Positions 1 through 8,196 of a stretch of 17,996 nucleotides of DNA are shown here, one piece after another. The notes under the pieces were generated by a model. It was not told the origin of the DNA. It worked only from the letters and a program-made list of their open reading frames with translations, and ran no database searches. The DNA is taken from assembly GCA_047974135.1 (NCBI GenBank), contig JBKECC010000122.1, forward strand, positions 1 to 17,996, given 5' to 3'. The DNA comes from JAIRQK01 sp047974135 (GTDB lineage: Bacteria > Campylobacterota > Campylobacteria > Campylobacterales > Campylobacteraceae). The position numbers and the translations under genes were made by a program. Within the stretch, counting starts at the first letter, position 1. Every line of letters begins with the position of its first letter.

Positions 1-672
1 AGTCTCATTTACCATCTTCATCTCTTCTTTTGTGTAATCATTTTCCATAAATACATCTATGTGAGGGATGAGGTTAAGTGCTATTTGATAAGGGAAAGTT
101 TTTGGTTCAGTTTCGCTTAGTTTAAACGCAAAAAACTCTTGCATTTGCACTACTAACTCTTCCATGCCAGCTTTTCCTGCTCCTGAAACTGCTTGATAAG
201 TGCTTACATCAACCCTTTTGATACCATAAACATCATCAAGAGGTTTTAATACATGTACCATTTGGATAGTTGAGCAGTTTGGATTTGCGATGATACCTTT
301 TGTTTTCCACAAAGCTATATCTTCAGGGTTACACTCAGGAACAACTAGAGGTATTTCAGGATCCATTCTAAAATGGCTTGTATTATCAATCACAACAGCA
401 CCAGCTTCTGCAGCAAACGGTGCAAATTTAGCAGAAATACTTCCACCAGCACTAAAAAAAGCTATTTCAACTTCGTATTTTTCAAAAACATCTTCGGTTA
501 ACTCTATAACTTTATGCATTTTTCCTTTGAACTCTATCTCAGTTCCAGCACTTCTCTCACTCGCAAGTGGAACTAATTTATTGATAGGAAAATTCACCTC
601 TTCCAAAACACGAAACAGCTCTTCGCCAACCGCTCCTGTTGCACCCACAACAGCTACGTTATATTTTCTCAT
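1..672 (-). CDS. asd: Aspartate-semialdehyde dehydrogenase, 3' end cut by window edge
   Basis: Reduces aspartyl phosphate to aspartate 4-semialdehyde with NADPH, the branch point to lysine/diaminopimelate, threonine and methionine; cytoplasmic. The first 224 residues are visible of a family length near 340. The amino end MRKYNVAVVGATGAVGEEL is the NADP-binding Rossmann loop. NPNCST carries the catalytic cysteine at about residue 133, followed by the family motif SGAGKAGMEEL. The reading frame stays open to base 1, so the carboxyl end, including the later catalytic histidine region, lies outside the window. The ATG at 672-670 is preceded by AAAGGTG. It starts only 20 bases after the gyrA stop, so it is probably cotranscribed with gyrA. 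Identification is firm. Confidence 0.96.
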   Translation of the reverse strand, partial: MRKYNVAVVGATGAVGEELFRVLEEVNFPINKLVPLASERSAGTEIEFKGKMHKVIELTEDVFEKYEVEIAFFSAGGSISAKFAPFAAEAGAVVIDNTSHFRMDPEIPLVVPECNPEDIALWKTKGIIANPNCSTIQMVHVLKPLDDVYGIKRVDVSTYQAVSGAGKAGMEELVVQMQEFFAFKLSETEPKTFPYQIALNLIPHIDVFMENDYTKEEMKMVNET

Positions 673-692
673 TTTTTACACCTTTAAAAAAT

Positions 693-3290
693 TTATAACA
701 ATGTTGCTTCGTCGCTTCCTGACTTAGCACCCTCTTCTAAATCGTCTCCATCATCCTCTTCTTTAGGACATTTTGCGATACTCACAACCTTATCGTTACC
801 CTCAACACTTACAACTTTTACACCACTTGTATTGCGTCCTGCTTTTCTAATCGTCTCCATATCAACTCTTATCATTTTGCCATTGCTTGTAAGAGCCATC
901 AAATCTTTATCTTCTTCAACGATAACAACATCAACCATATCTTTGGTTTTTGGTGTTAGTTTCATACAAATAACACCTTTTCCACCACGGTTTTGCACTC
1001 TATACTCATCTGCCGTTGTTCGTTTTCCGATTCCCTTTTCGCTAACTGCGAGCAACTCTTCATCGTCATTAAATATAACGGCTCCACCAACAACGAAATC
1101 ACCTTTTTCTTTAAATCTGATACCAGTAACTCCCCTTGCAGTTCTTCCTATCTCTCTTAAACCTTTTCTGATTTTCTTGCCTGATGCTTCTTGGTTTTCA
1201 GAACTATCATCTATTTCAATGACTTCTGTATCAATATCTTCACCGTCTATCTCTTCGTCGTGAATGTTAAATCTTATGCACATACCTTTTTTGGTAACTA
1301 CAAAGAGGTTCTTTGCTCCTTCTGTTACTATTCTTGCAACTACTAAGTTGTCATCATCATCAAGAGTGATAGCACGAACGCCAACTGAACGAACATTTTT
1401 AAATTCACTCAAGTTTGTTCTTTTCACGATTCCATTTTTTGTAAAGAATGCTAAAGATTTACTCTCATCAAAATCTGTGGTTGGGATAATAGCCATAATC
1501 TTCTCTTCTGGTTGAAGTTGGATTAGGTTAACAACCGCTTTTCCTTTTGCCGTTCTACTTCCTTCTGGAATTTTATAAACTTTTAGCCAGTAGAGTTGTC
1601 CACGATCGGTTACAAACATCAAGGTATCGTGAGTATTTGATATAAAGAAACTCTCTATAAAATCATCATCGTAAGTCGTAACTGCGATTTTGCCTTTTCC
1701 GCCACGCTTTTGTTTTTCATAAGATTTTGAAGGAACTCTTTTGATATAACCACGGTGACTAATTGTAACAACCATCGGCTCATTTGGAATCAAATCTTCA
1801 ATATCTATATCATCATAATCATCAACTATCTCAGTCAATCTTTTTGATTTAAACTTCTCTTTTACTTCAACTAACTCTTCTTTTATGATATTGCTTAATA
1901 ACTCTTCGCTTTTTAAAATTGCACTTAATCTTTCTATCTCTAGTAGAAGTGCTTTTAATTCGTTTTCTATCTTTTCACGCTCTAAACCAGTTAATCTTTG
2001 GAGTCTCATATCAAGTATAGCGCCAGCTTGAGCTTCACTTAGTCCAAACTTACTCATCAAGCCATCTTTTGCACTTGCTGTATCTGCACTGCTTCTGATG
2101 AGTTTTATAACTTCGTCTATATTGTCAAGGGCGATTTTTAAGCCCTCTAAAATGTGAGCTTTTGCTTTTGCTTTTTCAAGTTCAAATATAGTTCTTCTAA
2201 TGATTACCGTTTTTCTATGTGTTAAGAAAAGTTGCAGTAGCTCAATAAGTGAAAAAACTTTCGGCTCTTTATTTTTGATAGCAAGCATAATAACACCAAA
2301 GGTTTGCTCTAAAGATGTTGATTTAAAGAGGTTATTTAGTACGATATCACTCATAGCTTCACGTTTTAACTCTATAACAACTCTTATGCCGTCTCTATCA
2401 CTCTCGTCTCTAATTTCACTAATGCCTTCGATTTGTTTATCTTTTACTAAAGTTGCAACTTGCTCTACAAATCTTGCTTTGTTTACTTGGTAAGGAATCT
2501 CATCTATAACGATAATATCTTTGTTGCCTTTTTTCTCTATGTGAGTTTTTGCTCTTACCTTTACACGCCCACGCCCTGTTTTAAATGCTTCGATTATCCC
2601 TTTTTTTCCAAATATAACTCCACCAGTTGGAAAATCTGGCCCATAAATCACTTCCATCAACTCATCTAATGTTGCTTCTGGATTGTCTATCAAAATCAAA
2701 AGTGCATCTATAACTTCGCTTGGATTGTGTGGTGGAATGTTTGTTGCCATACCAACAGCGATACCACTTGAACCATTTAAAAGTAAATTTGGAACACGAG
2801 CTGGAAGAACATCTGGTTCAGTCATAGAATCATCATAGTTTGGTACAAAATCAACCGTATCTTTATCTAAATCACGAAGTAGCTCTTCGGCCAAAGTTGT
2901 CATTCTAGCTTCAGTATAACGCATAGCAGCTGCGCTGTCGCCATCAACCGAACCAAAGTTTCCTTGTCCATCAACTATAGGAATTCTCATAGAAAATGGT
3001 TGAGCCATACGAACAAGTGCATCATAAACAGCCGTATCTCCATGTGGGTGGTACTTACCGATAACATCACCAACGATACGAGCAGACTTTTTATATGGAC
3101 TGCGTGAACCCACACCTAAGTCATTCATCGCATAAAGAATTCTTCTATGAACTGGTTTTAATCCGTCTCTTGCATCAGGAAGTGCACGTCCAACGATAAC
3201 ACTCATCGAATAATCAAGATAACTTGTCTTTACAGAGTCTTCGATACTAATTACTTGAATATCTTGACTTTGCTCAAAAATATCACTCAT
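693..3290 (-). CDS. gyrA: DNA gyrase subunit A
   Basis: Subunit A of type II topoisomerase, which breaks and rejoins DNA and, with GyrB, adds negative supercoils. At 865 aa it is a typical length. Visible features: catalytic tyrosine Tyr125 in AAMRYTEARM; quinolone-determining region around residues 67-106 with HPHGDTAVYD, giving Thr86 and Asp90, the wild-type state in Campylobacter; and the GyrA box QKRGGKG at 527-533, which opens the DNA-wrapping carboxyl domain and separates gyrase from topoisomerase IV. The tail is acidic (runs of E and D). An insert rich in E, D and I near residue 680 lies between propeller blades. ATG at 3290 follows CAAGGGA. asd follows immediately. Confidence 0.98.
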   Translation of the reverse strand: MSDIFEQSQDIQVISIEDSVKTSYLDYSMSVIVGRALPDARDGLKPVHRRILYAMNDLGVGSRSPYKKSARIVGDVIGKYHPHGDTAVYDALVRMAQPFSMRIPIVDGQGNFGSVDGDSAAAMRYTEARMTTLAEELLRDLDKDTVDFVPNYDDSMTEPDVLPARVPNLLLNGSSGIAVGMATNIPPHNPSEVIDALLILIDNPEATLDELMEVIYGPDFPTGGVIFGKKGIIEAFKTGRGRVKVRAKTHIEKKGNKDIIVIDEIPYQVNKARFVEQVATLVKDKQIEGISEIRDESDRDGIRVVIELKREAMSDIVLNNLFKSTSLEQTFGVIMLAIKNKEPKVFSLIELLQLFLTHRKTVIIRRTIFELEKAKAKAHILEGLKIALDNIDEVIKLIRSSADTASAKDGLMSKFGLSEAQAGAILDMRLQRLTGLEREKIENELKALLLEIERLSAILKSEELLSNIIKEELVEVKEKFKSKRLTEIVDDYDDIDIEDLIPNEPMVVTISHRGYIKRVPSKSYEKQKRGGKGKIAVTTYDDDFIESFFISNTHDTLMFVTDRGQLYWLKVYKIPEGSRTAKGKAVVNLIQLQPEEKIMAIIPTTDFDESKSLAFFTKNGIVKRTNLSEFKNVRSVGVRAITLDDDDNLVVARIVTEGAKNLFVVTKKGMCIRFNIHDEEIDGEDIDTEVIEIDDSSENQEASGKKIRKGLREIGRTARGVTGIRFKEKGDFVVGGAVIFNDDEELLAVSEKGIGKRTTADEYRVQNRGGKGVICMKLTPKTKDMVDVVIVEEDKDLMALTSNGKMIRVDMETIRKAGRNTSGVKVVSVEGNDKVVSIAKCPKEEDDGDDLEEGAKSGSDEATLL

Positions 3291-3322
3291 GAAATTCCCT
3301 TGAATTTATATTTTAACTCGTG

Positions 3323-3328
3323 ATTATA
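3323..3328 (-). promoter_or_regulatory. gyrA: Probable -10 box of the gyrA promoter
   Basis: Read on the minus strand, TATAAT is preceded by TTTTAAG and lies 33 bases before the gyrA ATG. An extended A/T-rich -10 without a strong -35 is the usual sigma70 pattern in Campylobacterota. A TTGACA at 3359-3364 is about 30 bases upstream, too far to serve as its -35. Confidence 0.55.
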
Positions 3329-3533
3329 CTTAAAATAACTTTTGAAGTTGTTGAAGTGTGTCAAGTATCGTTATTTAGCACAATTTTTTTGCTAAAAAAG
3401 TTACAAAAATTTCAAATCTAGATTTGTTATAAGTTTAAATTTTTATTTTGTATTTTACTGTCAAATATAAGAGATTTTTTGTGCAAATTTTCATTTGTTA
3501 AAATCAAAATATTTTATGATTTTAAATATTTTT

Positions 3534-3545
3534 TTTACATGTAAA
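3534..3545. repeat. Perfect palindrome TTTACATGTAAA, intergenic copy
   Basis: Copy 1 of 12. It extends to 14 bases as TTTTACATGTAAAA (3533-3546). It lies in the gyrA upstream gap, about 100 bases after the end of the propeller-like gene. Confidence 0.9.
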
Positions 3546-3637
3546 AGTTTGCCATTATAAGTGTTATTTTTGTCGATTTTAATCATATATTTTTATATTT
3601 TATATGAAATAAATACTTTTTTTAAAGAATTTCTCTT

Positions 3638-4699
3638 TTAAACCTCTTTACATGTAAAGCTTTTCATCTCATCAAAATCAACCAATGTTTGCCATTTTCC
3701 ATCTTCTTTAAAAACTGCACCTCTCATACCAGCAATAAGTAAAATTCCATCATTTGCTGAAATACTTAAATTTGTACTTTTTTCAATTAGTTTTGGTACT
3801 ATTGCATCTCTTATCATCACACCATTTTTTATATTCCAAATGCGGTAGCCATTTGTCATCCAAACCATATCTTCATACCAAATGATGTCACTTATCTTCT
3901 CTGGATCATAAACCCTGCCTATATTTTTCCACTTATCATCTCGACCAACAAAAATGCCATCAAATCCGTTTATATACACATTTCCATCGCCTGCACAACA
4001 TACTGATTTTAACTCTTTGTTGCTTGGAAAGTTTATTTGCTTGCACTCTTTACCATTAAAATGCAAAACATCGCCTCTTCCACCAACGGCATAAATATCA
4101 TTTTCGCCAAATCCATCAATATCACTAAATCCCCCATCTTCGCCATACTCTCTTGGTATCAAATCGTTTAGTGTTTTCCACTTTCCTTTATCTACTCTTT
4201 TAGAAATTGTTCTGCCACCACCACAAAGATAGAGATATCCATCAATAGTTTTTAGTTTCGCAACATGTCCACGTATAACTTTTCCATCGGCGGTATTTTC
4301 CAAACCTTCATATGGCTTTGCCAAAATTTCCAAATAAGCAGGTCCACTGCCTATGATATAAGATTTGTGATCAAGCGATGGATAAGTTGAATATTTCTCT
4401 ATGGTTATAGATTGATTTAGTGGTTTTTGTGCGACTCCTAAAACCATACCATTCCAATTGTATTTCACTCCGCCTGACCACATTTTCTCTTTATCTGGTG
4501 TTCTGTTAAAGGTTACTATAGATTTTGGTCTTAAGTCTGGATCCCAATTGTTTTTCTCTTCTTCCTCGTATTGTTCTGTTGTATACAAAGGTTCTAAAAT
4601 AAAAGAAAACAGCTCTTTTCTTCTAACTTCACAATCGCAAAAATAAAATTTGTATTTACCATTAAAATATTTATTGTACTCTTCAAGCGTTATATACAT
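3638..4699 (-). CDS. Beta-propeller-like protein of unknown function
   Basis: Predicted 353 aa and cytoplasmic: no signal peptide or membrane segment. I do not recognise a named gene. From about residue 140 to 340 there are spaced strand-turn units with Gly-Gly and Asn-Gly/Asp-Gly turns, such as DIYAVGGRGDVLHFNGKECK (201-220), GNVYINGFDGIFVGRDDKW (239-257) and LLIAGMRGAVFKEDGKW (320-336). This is the look of a BNR/kelch-like propeller. The amino part (1-140) is a separate, unrecognised region. I chose ATG 4699 because GGAGTGAAA precedes it; the in-frame GTG at 4705 overlaps that ribosome site. The last residues FTCKEV come from a copy of the palindrome, and a one-mismatch copy forms the leader. 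Similar proteins sometimes sit among immunity-type genes; that role here is inference. Confidence 0.75.
   Translation of the reverse strand: MYITLEEYNKYFNGKYKFYFCDCEVRRKELFSFILEPLYTTEQYEEEEKNNWDPDLRPKSIVTFNRTPDKEKMWSGGVKYNWNGMVLGVAQKPLNQSITIEKYSTYPSLDHKSYIIGSGPAYLEILAKPYEGLENTADGKVIRGHVAKLKTIDGYLYLCGGGRTISKRVDKGKWKTLNDLIPREYGEDGGFSDIDGFGENDIYAVGGRGDVLHFNGKECKQINFPSNKELKSVCCAGDGNVYINGFDGIFVGRDDKWKNIGRVYDPEKISDIIWYEDMVWMTNGYRIWNIKNGVMIRDAIVPKLIEKSTNLSISANDGILLIAGMRGAVFKEDGKWQTLVDFDEMKSFTCKEV
3647..3658. repeat. Perfect palindrome TTTACATGTAAA in the last codons of the propeller-like gene
   Basis: Copy 2 of 12, 14 bases with flanks (CTTTACATGTAAAG, 3646-3659). Read in the gene's frame it encodes Phe-Thr-Cys-Lys, residues 348-351, leaving only Glu-Val before the stop. 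Confidence 0.9.
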
Positions 4700-4708
4700 T
4701 TTCACTCC

Positions 4709-4720
4709 TTTACATATAAA
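4709..4720. repeat. One-mismatch palindrome TTTACATATAAA in the leader of the propeller-like gene
   Basis: On the minus strand it reads TTTATATGTAAA and runs straight into GGAGTGAAAATG, so the repeat's 3' AAA forms the start of the ribosome binding site. It lies between the comF-like stop (4724) and the ATG at 4699. Confidence 0.7.
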
Positions 4721-4723
4721 CTT

Positions 4724-5296
4724 TTAAGCTTTTGCATCTGCTAATGTTAAAGCAAAAAGTACATTAATTCCAGCATTTGTTAGACATTCATGTGCTTCTT
4801 TTAAAGTTTGTCCGCTTGTGATTATATCATCAACTAAAATAGCGTCGATTCCGCCTTTTACATGTAAAGAAAAACGCCTTGGATTTTTCCTTCTAAACTC
4901 AAAACTTTTACCACTATACTTTACTTTGTTTTTTGCTCTTAAGGCACGATATAGGGGCTTTATGGAAGCAGATTTTAAAGCGTTTGTTAAAATTGCAGTG
5001 TGAGCGTATCCGCTAGATATATCATCATCGATGGCTATAGCATAAACGGTATTTGGAAATGTAAAATCAGAAGCAAATTTTGCAAATGTTATCTTTGCTA
5101 TTTGTTTTAAAACTCTGTGACCAAAAAAGTGATGTTTTACATGTAAGATTGGTGCGATACTATCATAAGAGAAAAAGCTATAAACTTTTAAGTTATTTGG
5201 TAAGATTCTAGTATGTTTTTCCTCTCGTAAAAGCTTTTTTATGCAGTTTTTACAAATGCCTCTAAAGCTTAAACTTTGGCACAAAACACAACGCAT
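4724..5296 (-). CDS. comF: ComF-like phosphoribosyltransferase-family protein
   Basis: Predicted 190 aa. Cys3, Cys6, Cys15 and Cys18 form an amino-terminal CxxC/CxxC zinc knuckle. The carboxyl half has the PRPP-binding motif ILVDDIITSGQT (153-164) of type I phosphoribosyltransferases, preceded by a RRKNPR segment where ComF proteins usually have a conserved RN motif. In other bacteria ComF is needed for natural DNA uptake; the enzymatic substrate is unknown. ATG 5296 is chosen because AAAGGGTGAAA precedes it; the GTG at 5302 is too close to that site. Two palindrome copies inside the gene each encode Leu-His-Val-Lys (51-54, 144-147), at positions that are variable in the family. It lies 52 bases after lepA, probably in the same transcript. 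Family is firm; a competence role is inferred. Confidence 0.88.
   Translation of the reverse strand: MRCVLCQSLSFRGICKNCIKKLLREEKHTRILPNNLKVYSFFSYDSIAPILHVKHHFFGHRVLKQIAKITFAKFASDFTFPNTVYAIAIDDDISSGYAHTAILTNALKSASIKPLYRALRAKNKVKYSGKSFEFRRKNPRRFSLHVKGGIDAILVDDIITSGQTLKEAHECLTNAGINVLFALTLADAKA
4857..4868. repeat. Perfect palindrome TTTACATGTAAA inside the comF-like gene
   Basis: Copy 3 of 12. In frame it gives Leu-His-Val-Lys at residues 144-147, just before the PRPP-binding strand. Confidence 0.9.
5136..5147. repeat. Palindrome copy TTTACATGTAAG inside the comF-like gene
   Basis: Copy 4 of 12, with perfect 10-base core TTACATGTAA at 5137-5146. In frame it gives Leu-His-Val-Lys at residues 51-54. 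Confidence 0.88.
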
Positions 5297-5304
5297 TTTC
5301 ACCC

Positions 5305-5316
5305 TTTACATGTAAA
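5305..5316. repeat. Perfect palindrome TTTACATGTAAA in the comF-like leader
   Basis: Copy 5 of 12. On the minus strand it continues into GGGTGAAAATG, so AAAGG from the repeat end serves as ribosome binding site for the ATG at 5296. Confidence 0.9.
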
Positions 5317-5318
5317 AG

Positions 5319-5347
5319 TTTCTCATGTAAAGAGTTTACGTGAGAAA
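5319..5347. terminator. 13-base-pair stem-loop just after lepA, built from half palindromes
   Basis: The arms TTTCTCATGTAAA (5319-5331) and TTTACGTGAGAAA (5335-5347) pair over 13 positions with one mismatch (a G:U pair on one strand) around a GAG/CTC loop. The structure begins one base after the lepA stop. On the minus strand it is followed by ACTTTTACATG, only a weak T run, so it is at best a partial terminator or an mRNA-stabilising hairpin. Each arm contains one half of the iterated palindrome. Confidence 0.55.
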
Positions 5348-5348
5348 T

Positions 5349-7142
5349 TTAGTCTATCTTTAAAACCGTCAAAAATGCCTCTTGAGGAAGAACCACCTTT
5401 CCTATGGCTTTCATCCTCTTTTTACCCTCTTTTTGTTTTTCAAGTAGTTTTCTTTTTCTTGTTATGTCACCGCCGTAACATTTTGCAGTAACGTTTTTGC
5501 CCATAGATTTTACAGTTTCTCTTGCTATGATTTTATTACCAATACTTGCTTGTATTGCTACTTCAAAAAGTTGGCGTGGAACTATCTCTTTCATAGCTGC
5601 AACAAATTCTCTTCCCTTGCTCATAGCTTTTTCGTTTGCTACGATGATGGAAAGAGCATCTACTATCTCTCCTGCAACTCTTACATCCAGCTTCACCAAG
5701 TTTCCTTCACGGTATCCAGCTGGTTCATAGTCAAAACTTGCATACCCTTTTGTTGCTGATTTTAGCTTATCATAAAAATCCATAACAATTTCATTCATAG
5801 GTATATCATATTCAAGCATAACTCTTGTCTCATTTAGATAATCCATCTTTGTTTGCACACCTCTTTTATTGTTTATAAGAGTGATGATATTTCCTAAAAA
5901 TTCGCTTGGAGTGATGATGGTAGCTTTTACATAAGGCTCTTCGATTCTATCTATAACGTTTACTGGTGGAAGCTCGCTTGGATTTTGTATGGATATTTCG
6001 CTTCCATCTGTTTTTATAACTTTGTATGTAACCGTTGGAGCGGTTGCAATTAAATCTAAGTCAAACTCGCGCTCTAACCTTTCTTTCACAACTTCCATGT
6101 GTAAAAGTCCCAAAAATCCTACCCTAAAACCAAATCCTAAAGCTATTGAAGTTTCTGGCTCGTAAGAGATACTTGAATCATTTAATTTTAACTTTTCAAG
6201 TGCGTCTCTCATCTCTTCAAATTTGTCTGTTTCTATCGGATAAAGTCCAGCAAAAACAAACGGTTTTGCTTCTTGAAAACCTTTGATTGGCTCTTTTGTT
6301 TTGTTTTTTGCATCTGTTATGGTGTCACCGACTTTTACATCGCTAACATTTTTAAGTCCTAATATAACTATGCCAATTTCACCTGTATTTATTTTGTCTG
6401 TTTTAATTGGTGCAAGCGGATGAGGATACATAAGTCCTAAAACTTCATGTCTTTTATCTGTTCCCATAACTAGGATGTTTTGCCCTTTTAAAATACTTCC
6501 ATCAACCACTCTTACAAGTGCCAAAGCACCCAAATAGTTATCAAACCAACTATCATATATAAGTGCTTTTGTTGGTGCGTTTGCATCTCCTCTTGGAGCT
6601 GGGATTTTATCTATAATGGCGTTAATTAGCTCTTTTATACCGATACCACTTTTTGCACTAACTTCTAGTGCTTCACTGCAATCAAGTCCGATTATATGCT
6701 CTATCTCATCTTTTACACGGTTTGCATCGGCAGCTGGCAAGTCTATCTTGTTTATAACCGGTATAAGTTCTAAGTTATTTTCAAAAGCTATATAAACATT
6801 TGCTATCGTTTGGGCTTCAACGCCTTGAGAAGCATCAACGACAAGCAAAGCGCCTTCACTTGAAGCTAAGGAGCGACTAACTTCATAAGAGAAGTCAACG
6901 TGACCTGGAGTGTCTATAAGATTTAATGTATAAGTTACGCCATCACGAACATAGTTTAAATGAACGCTTTGTGCTTTTATGGTTATGCCACGCTCTTTTT
7001 CTATATCCATGGTATCCATCATCTGAGAGTGCATCTCTCTTTGACTTACTGCACCACACTCCCCAATCAATCTATCTGCTAATGTGCTTTTTCCATGGTC
7101 AATATGAGCTATGATTGAAAAATTTCTGATATTTTTTTGCAT
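5349..7142 (-). CDS. lepA: Elongation factor 4 (LepA) GTPase
   Basis: Ribosome-associated translational GTPase of the EF-G group, implicated in ribosome back-translocation and in 30S assembly or initiation. Its 597 aa match the family. Visible GTP-binding motifs: G1 AHIDHGKST (12-20), the switch region with ERGITI (50-55), G3 DTPGH (77-81) and G4 NKID (131-134). The LepA-specific carboxyl end is present, with GGDITRKRKLLEKQKEGKKR and the closing residues VLPQEAFLTVLKID. ATG at 7142 follows AGGAATTAA, 7 bases after the prs stop, so it is cotranscribed with prs. No copies of the palindrome occur inside it. Confidence 0.98.
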   Translation of the reverse strand: MQKNIRNFSIIAHIDHGKSTLADRLIGECGAVSQREMHSQMMDTMDIEKERGITIKAQSVHLNYVRDGVTYTLNLIDTPGHVDFSYEVSRSLASSEGALLVVDASQGVEAQTIANVYIAFENNLELIPVINKIDLPAADANRVKDEIEHIIGLDCSEALEVSAKSGIGIKELINAIIDKIPAPRGDANAPTKALIYDSWFDNYLGALALVRVVDGSILKGQNILVMGTDKRHEVLGLMYPHPLAPIKTDKINTGEIGIVILGLKNVSDVKVGDTITDAKNKTKEPIKGFQEAKPFVFAGLYPIETDKFEEMRDALEKLKLNDSSISYEPETSIALGFGFRVGFLGLLHMEVVKERLEREFDLDLIATAPTVTYKVIKTDGSEISIQNPSELPPVNVIDRIEEPYVKATIITPSEFLGNIITLINNKRGVQTKMDYLNETRVMLEYDIPMNEIVMDFYDKLKSATKGYASFDYEPAGYREGNLVKLDVRVAGEIVDALSIIVANEKAMSKGREFVAAMKEIVPRQLFEVAIQASIGNKIIARETVKSMGKNVTAKCYGGDITRKRKLLEKQKEGKKRMKAIGKVVLPQEAFLTVLKID

Positions 7143-7149
7143 TTAATTC

Positions 7150-8085
7150 CTATGAGAAAAGACTATTTACGCTCTCATTGTGATAAACTCTTCTTATCAC
7201 CTCTGCAAATAGCGGAGCCACTGACAAAACCTTTACATTTGCACACTCACGTTTAAGTGGTATAGTATCTGTAACCATAAGTTCATCTAAAACACCAACA
7301 CTTTTTTCAAGTCTTTCGTATGCTGGACCTGAGAGAACTGCGTGCGTACAACAAGCCATAACACTTGAAGCACCTTTTTGTTTTAAAACTTCTGCGGCTT
7401 TTACTATCGTTCCTGCAGTGTCAATCATGTCATCAACCAAAACAACATCTTTGCCAGCAACATCACCTATGATATTCATAACTTCAGACTCATTTGCTTT
7501 TTCTCTTCTTTTATCAACTATAACTATATCTGCATCAAATTTTTTAGCAAAAGAGCGAGCACGTGCTACTCCACCGATATCTGGACTTGCTATGATTAAA
7601 TTTTTAAAATTTTTGCTTTTTATGTAGTTGTAGAAAACTACTGAACCGTAAAGGTTATCAACTGGAATATCAAAGAAACCTTGTATTTGCCCTGCGTGTA
7701 AGTCTATAGTAACAACACGATTTACGCCTGCTGCTTGGAGCATATTTGCTATGAGTTTTGCTGTAATTGGAACTCTAGGCGCTGCTTTTCTATCTTGCCT
7801 TGCGTAACCAAAGTATGGGATGATAGCTGTGATAGAACTTGCACTACTTCTTCTAAGTGCATCTGTTAAGATTAGAAGTTCCATAACATTATCATTTGTC
7901 GGAGCACAGGTAGGCTGTATAACAAAAACGTCTTTTCCACGCACACTTTCACTTACTTGTACGCTTATCTCACCGTCACTAAAAGTTTTGATTTCTGCCT
8001 CACAAAGAGGAAAAGATAGATTTTTCGCCACTTGTTTGGCAAACTCTGGATTGGCTGTTCCGGAGAAAACTTTATAGCCTCGCAT
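7150..8085 (-). CDS. prs: Ribose-phosphate pyrophosphokinase (PRPP synthetase)
   Basis: Transfers pyrophosphate from ATP to ribose 5-phosphate to make PRPP for purine, pyrimidine, histidine, tryptophan and NAD synthesis. At 311 aa it is a class I bacterial enzyme. FGYARQDRK (92-100) is the flexible ATP-binding loop, DLHAGQIQGFF (128-138) the signature, and VVLVDDMIDTAGT (214-226) the PRPP/ribose-phosphate loop. ATG at 8085 follows AAAGGA. It lies 111 bases after lpxB and is followed almost directly by lepA, so an lpxB-prs-lepA-comF transcript is plausible, with an additional promoter in the 111-base gap. Confidence 0.98.
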   Translation of the reverse strand: MRGYKVFSGTANPEFAKQVAKNLSFPLCEAEIKTFSDGEISVQVSESVRGKDVFVIQPTCAPTNDNVMELLILTDALRRSSASSITAIIPYFGYARQDRKAAPRVPITAKLIANMLQAAGVNRVVTIDLHAGQIQGFFDIPVDNLYGSVVFYNYIKSKNFKNLIIASPDIGGVARARSFAKKFDADIVIVDKRREKANESEVMNIIGDVAGKDVVLVDDMIDTAGTIVKAAEVLKQKGASSVMACCTHAVLSGPAYERLEKSVGVLDELMVTDTIPLKRECANVKVLSVAPLFAEVIRRVYHNESVNSLFS

Positions 8086-8124
8086 AATTAAAGTCCTTTG
8101 AATATTTTTACTTTTAAGAGATAA

Positions 8125-8130
8125 ATTTTA
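8125..8130 (-). promoter_or_regulatory. prs: Possible -10 box for prs within a 15-base inverted repeat
   Basis: TAAAAT on the minus strand is 40 bases before the prs ATG. It sits inside a perfect inverted repeat AGATAAA-T-TTTATCT at 8119-8133, which could be an operator or just A/T-rich chance. Confidence 0.35.
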
Positions 8131-8196
8131 TCTAAGTAGGACTTAAAAATATATATTTATTTTAAGCTACTGAGTAATAACGAAAAATCAAACCAT

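Larger units (their letters stand above)
3291..3637. other. 347-base intergenic gap, very A+T-rich
   Basis: The only gene-free stretch over 300 bases. It holds the gyrA promoter region (3300-3370) and one perfect copy of the TTTACATGTAAA palindrome at 3534-3545. The rest, 3370-3533 and 3546-3637, is runs of A and T in which I find no gene, no RNA gene and no clear terminator for the upstream gene. Confidence 0.6.

Noticed and set aside
290..727. Open frames on the plus strand across asd and gyrA (290-727, 832-1263, 1264-1515, 2200-2493)
   Set aside because: They lie opposite well-identified conserved genes, and their Ser/Ile/Leu-rich composition is that of antisense reading.
725..3040. Quinolone-resistance change in GyrA
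   Set aside because: Thr86 and Asp90 are the ordinary residues in this phylum; no resistance substitution is seen.
3359..3364. TTGACA (minus strand) as -35 box of gyrA
   Set aside because: It is about 30 bases from the clear TATAAT, outside the usable spacing.
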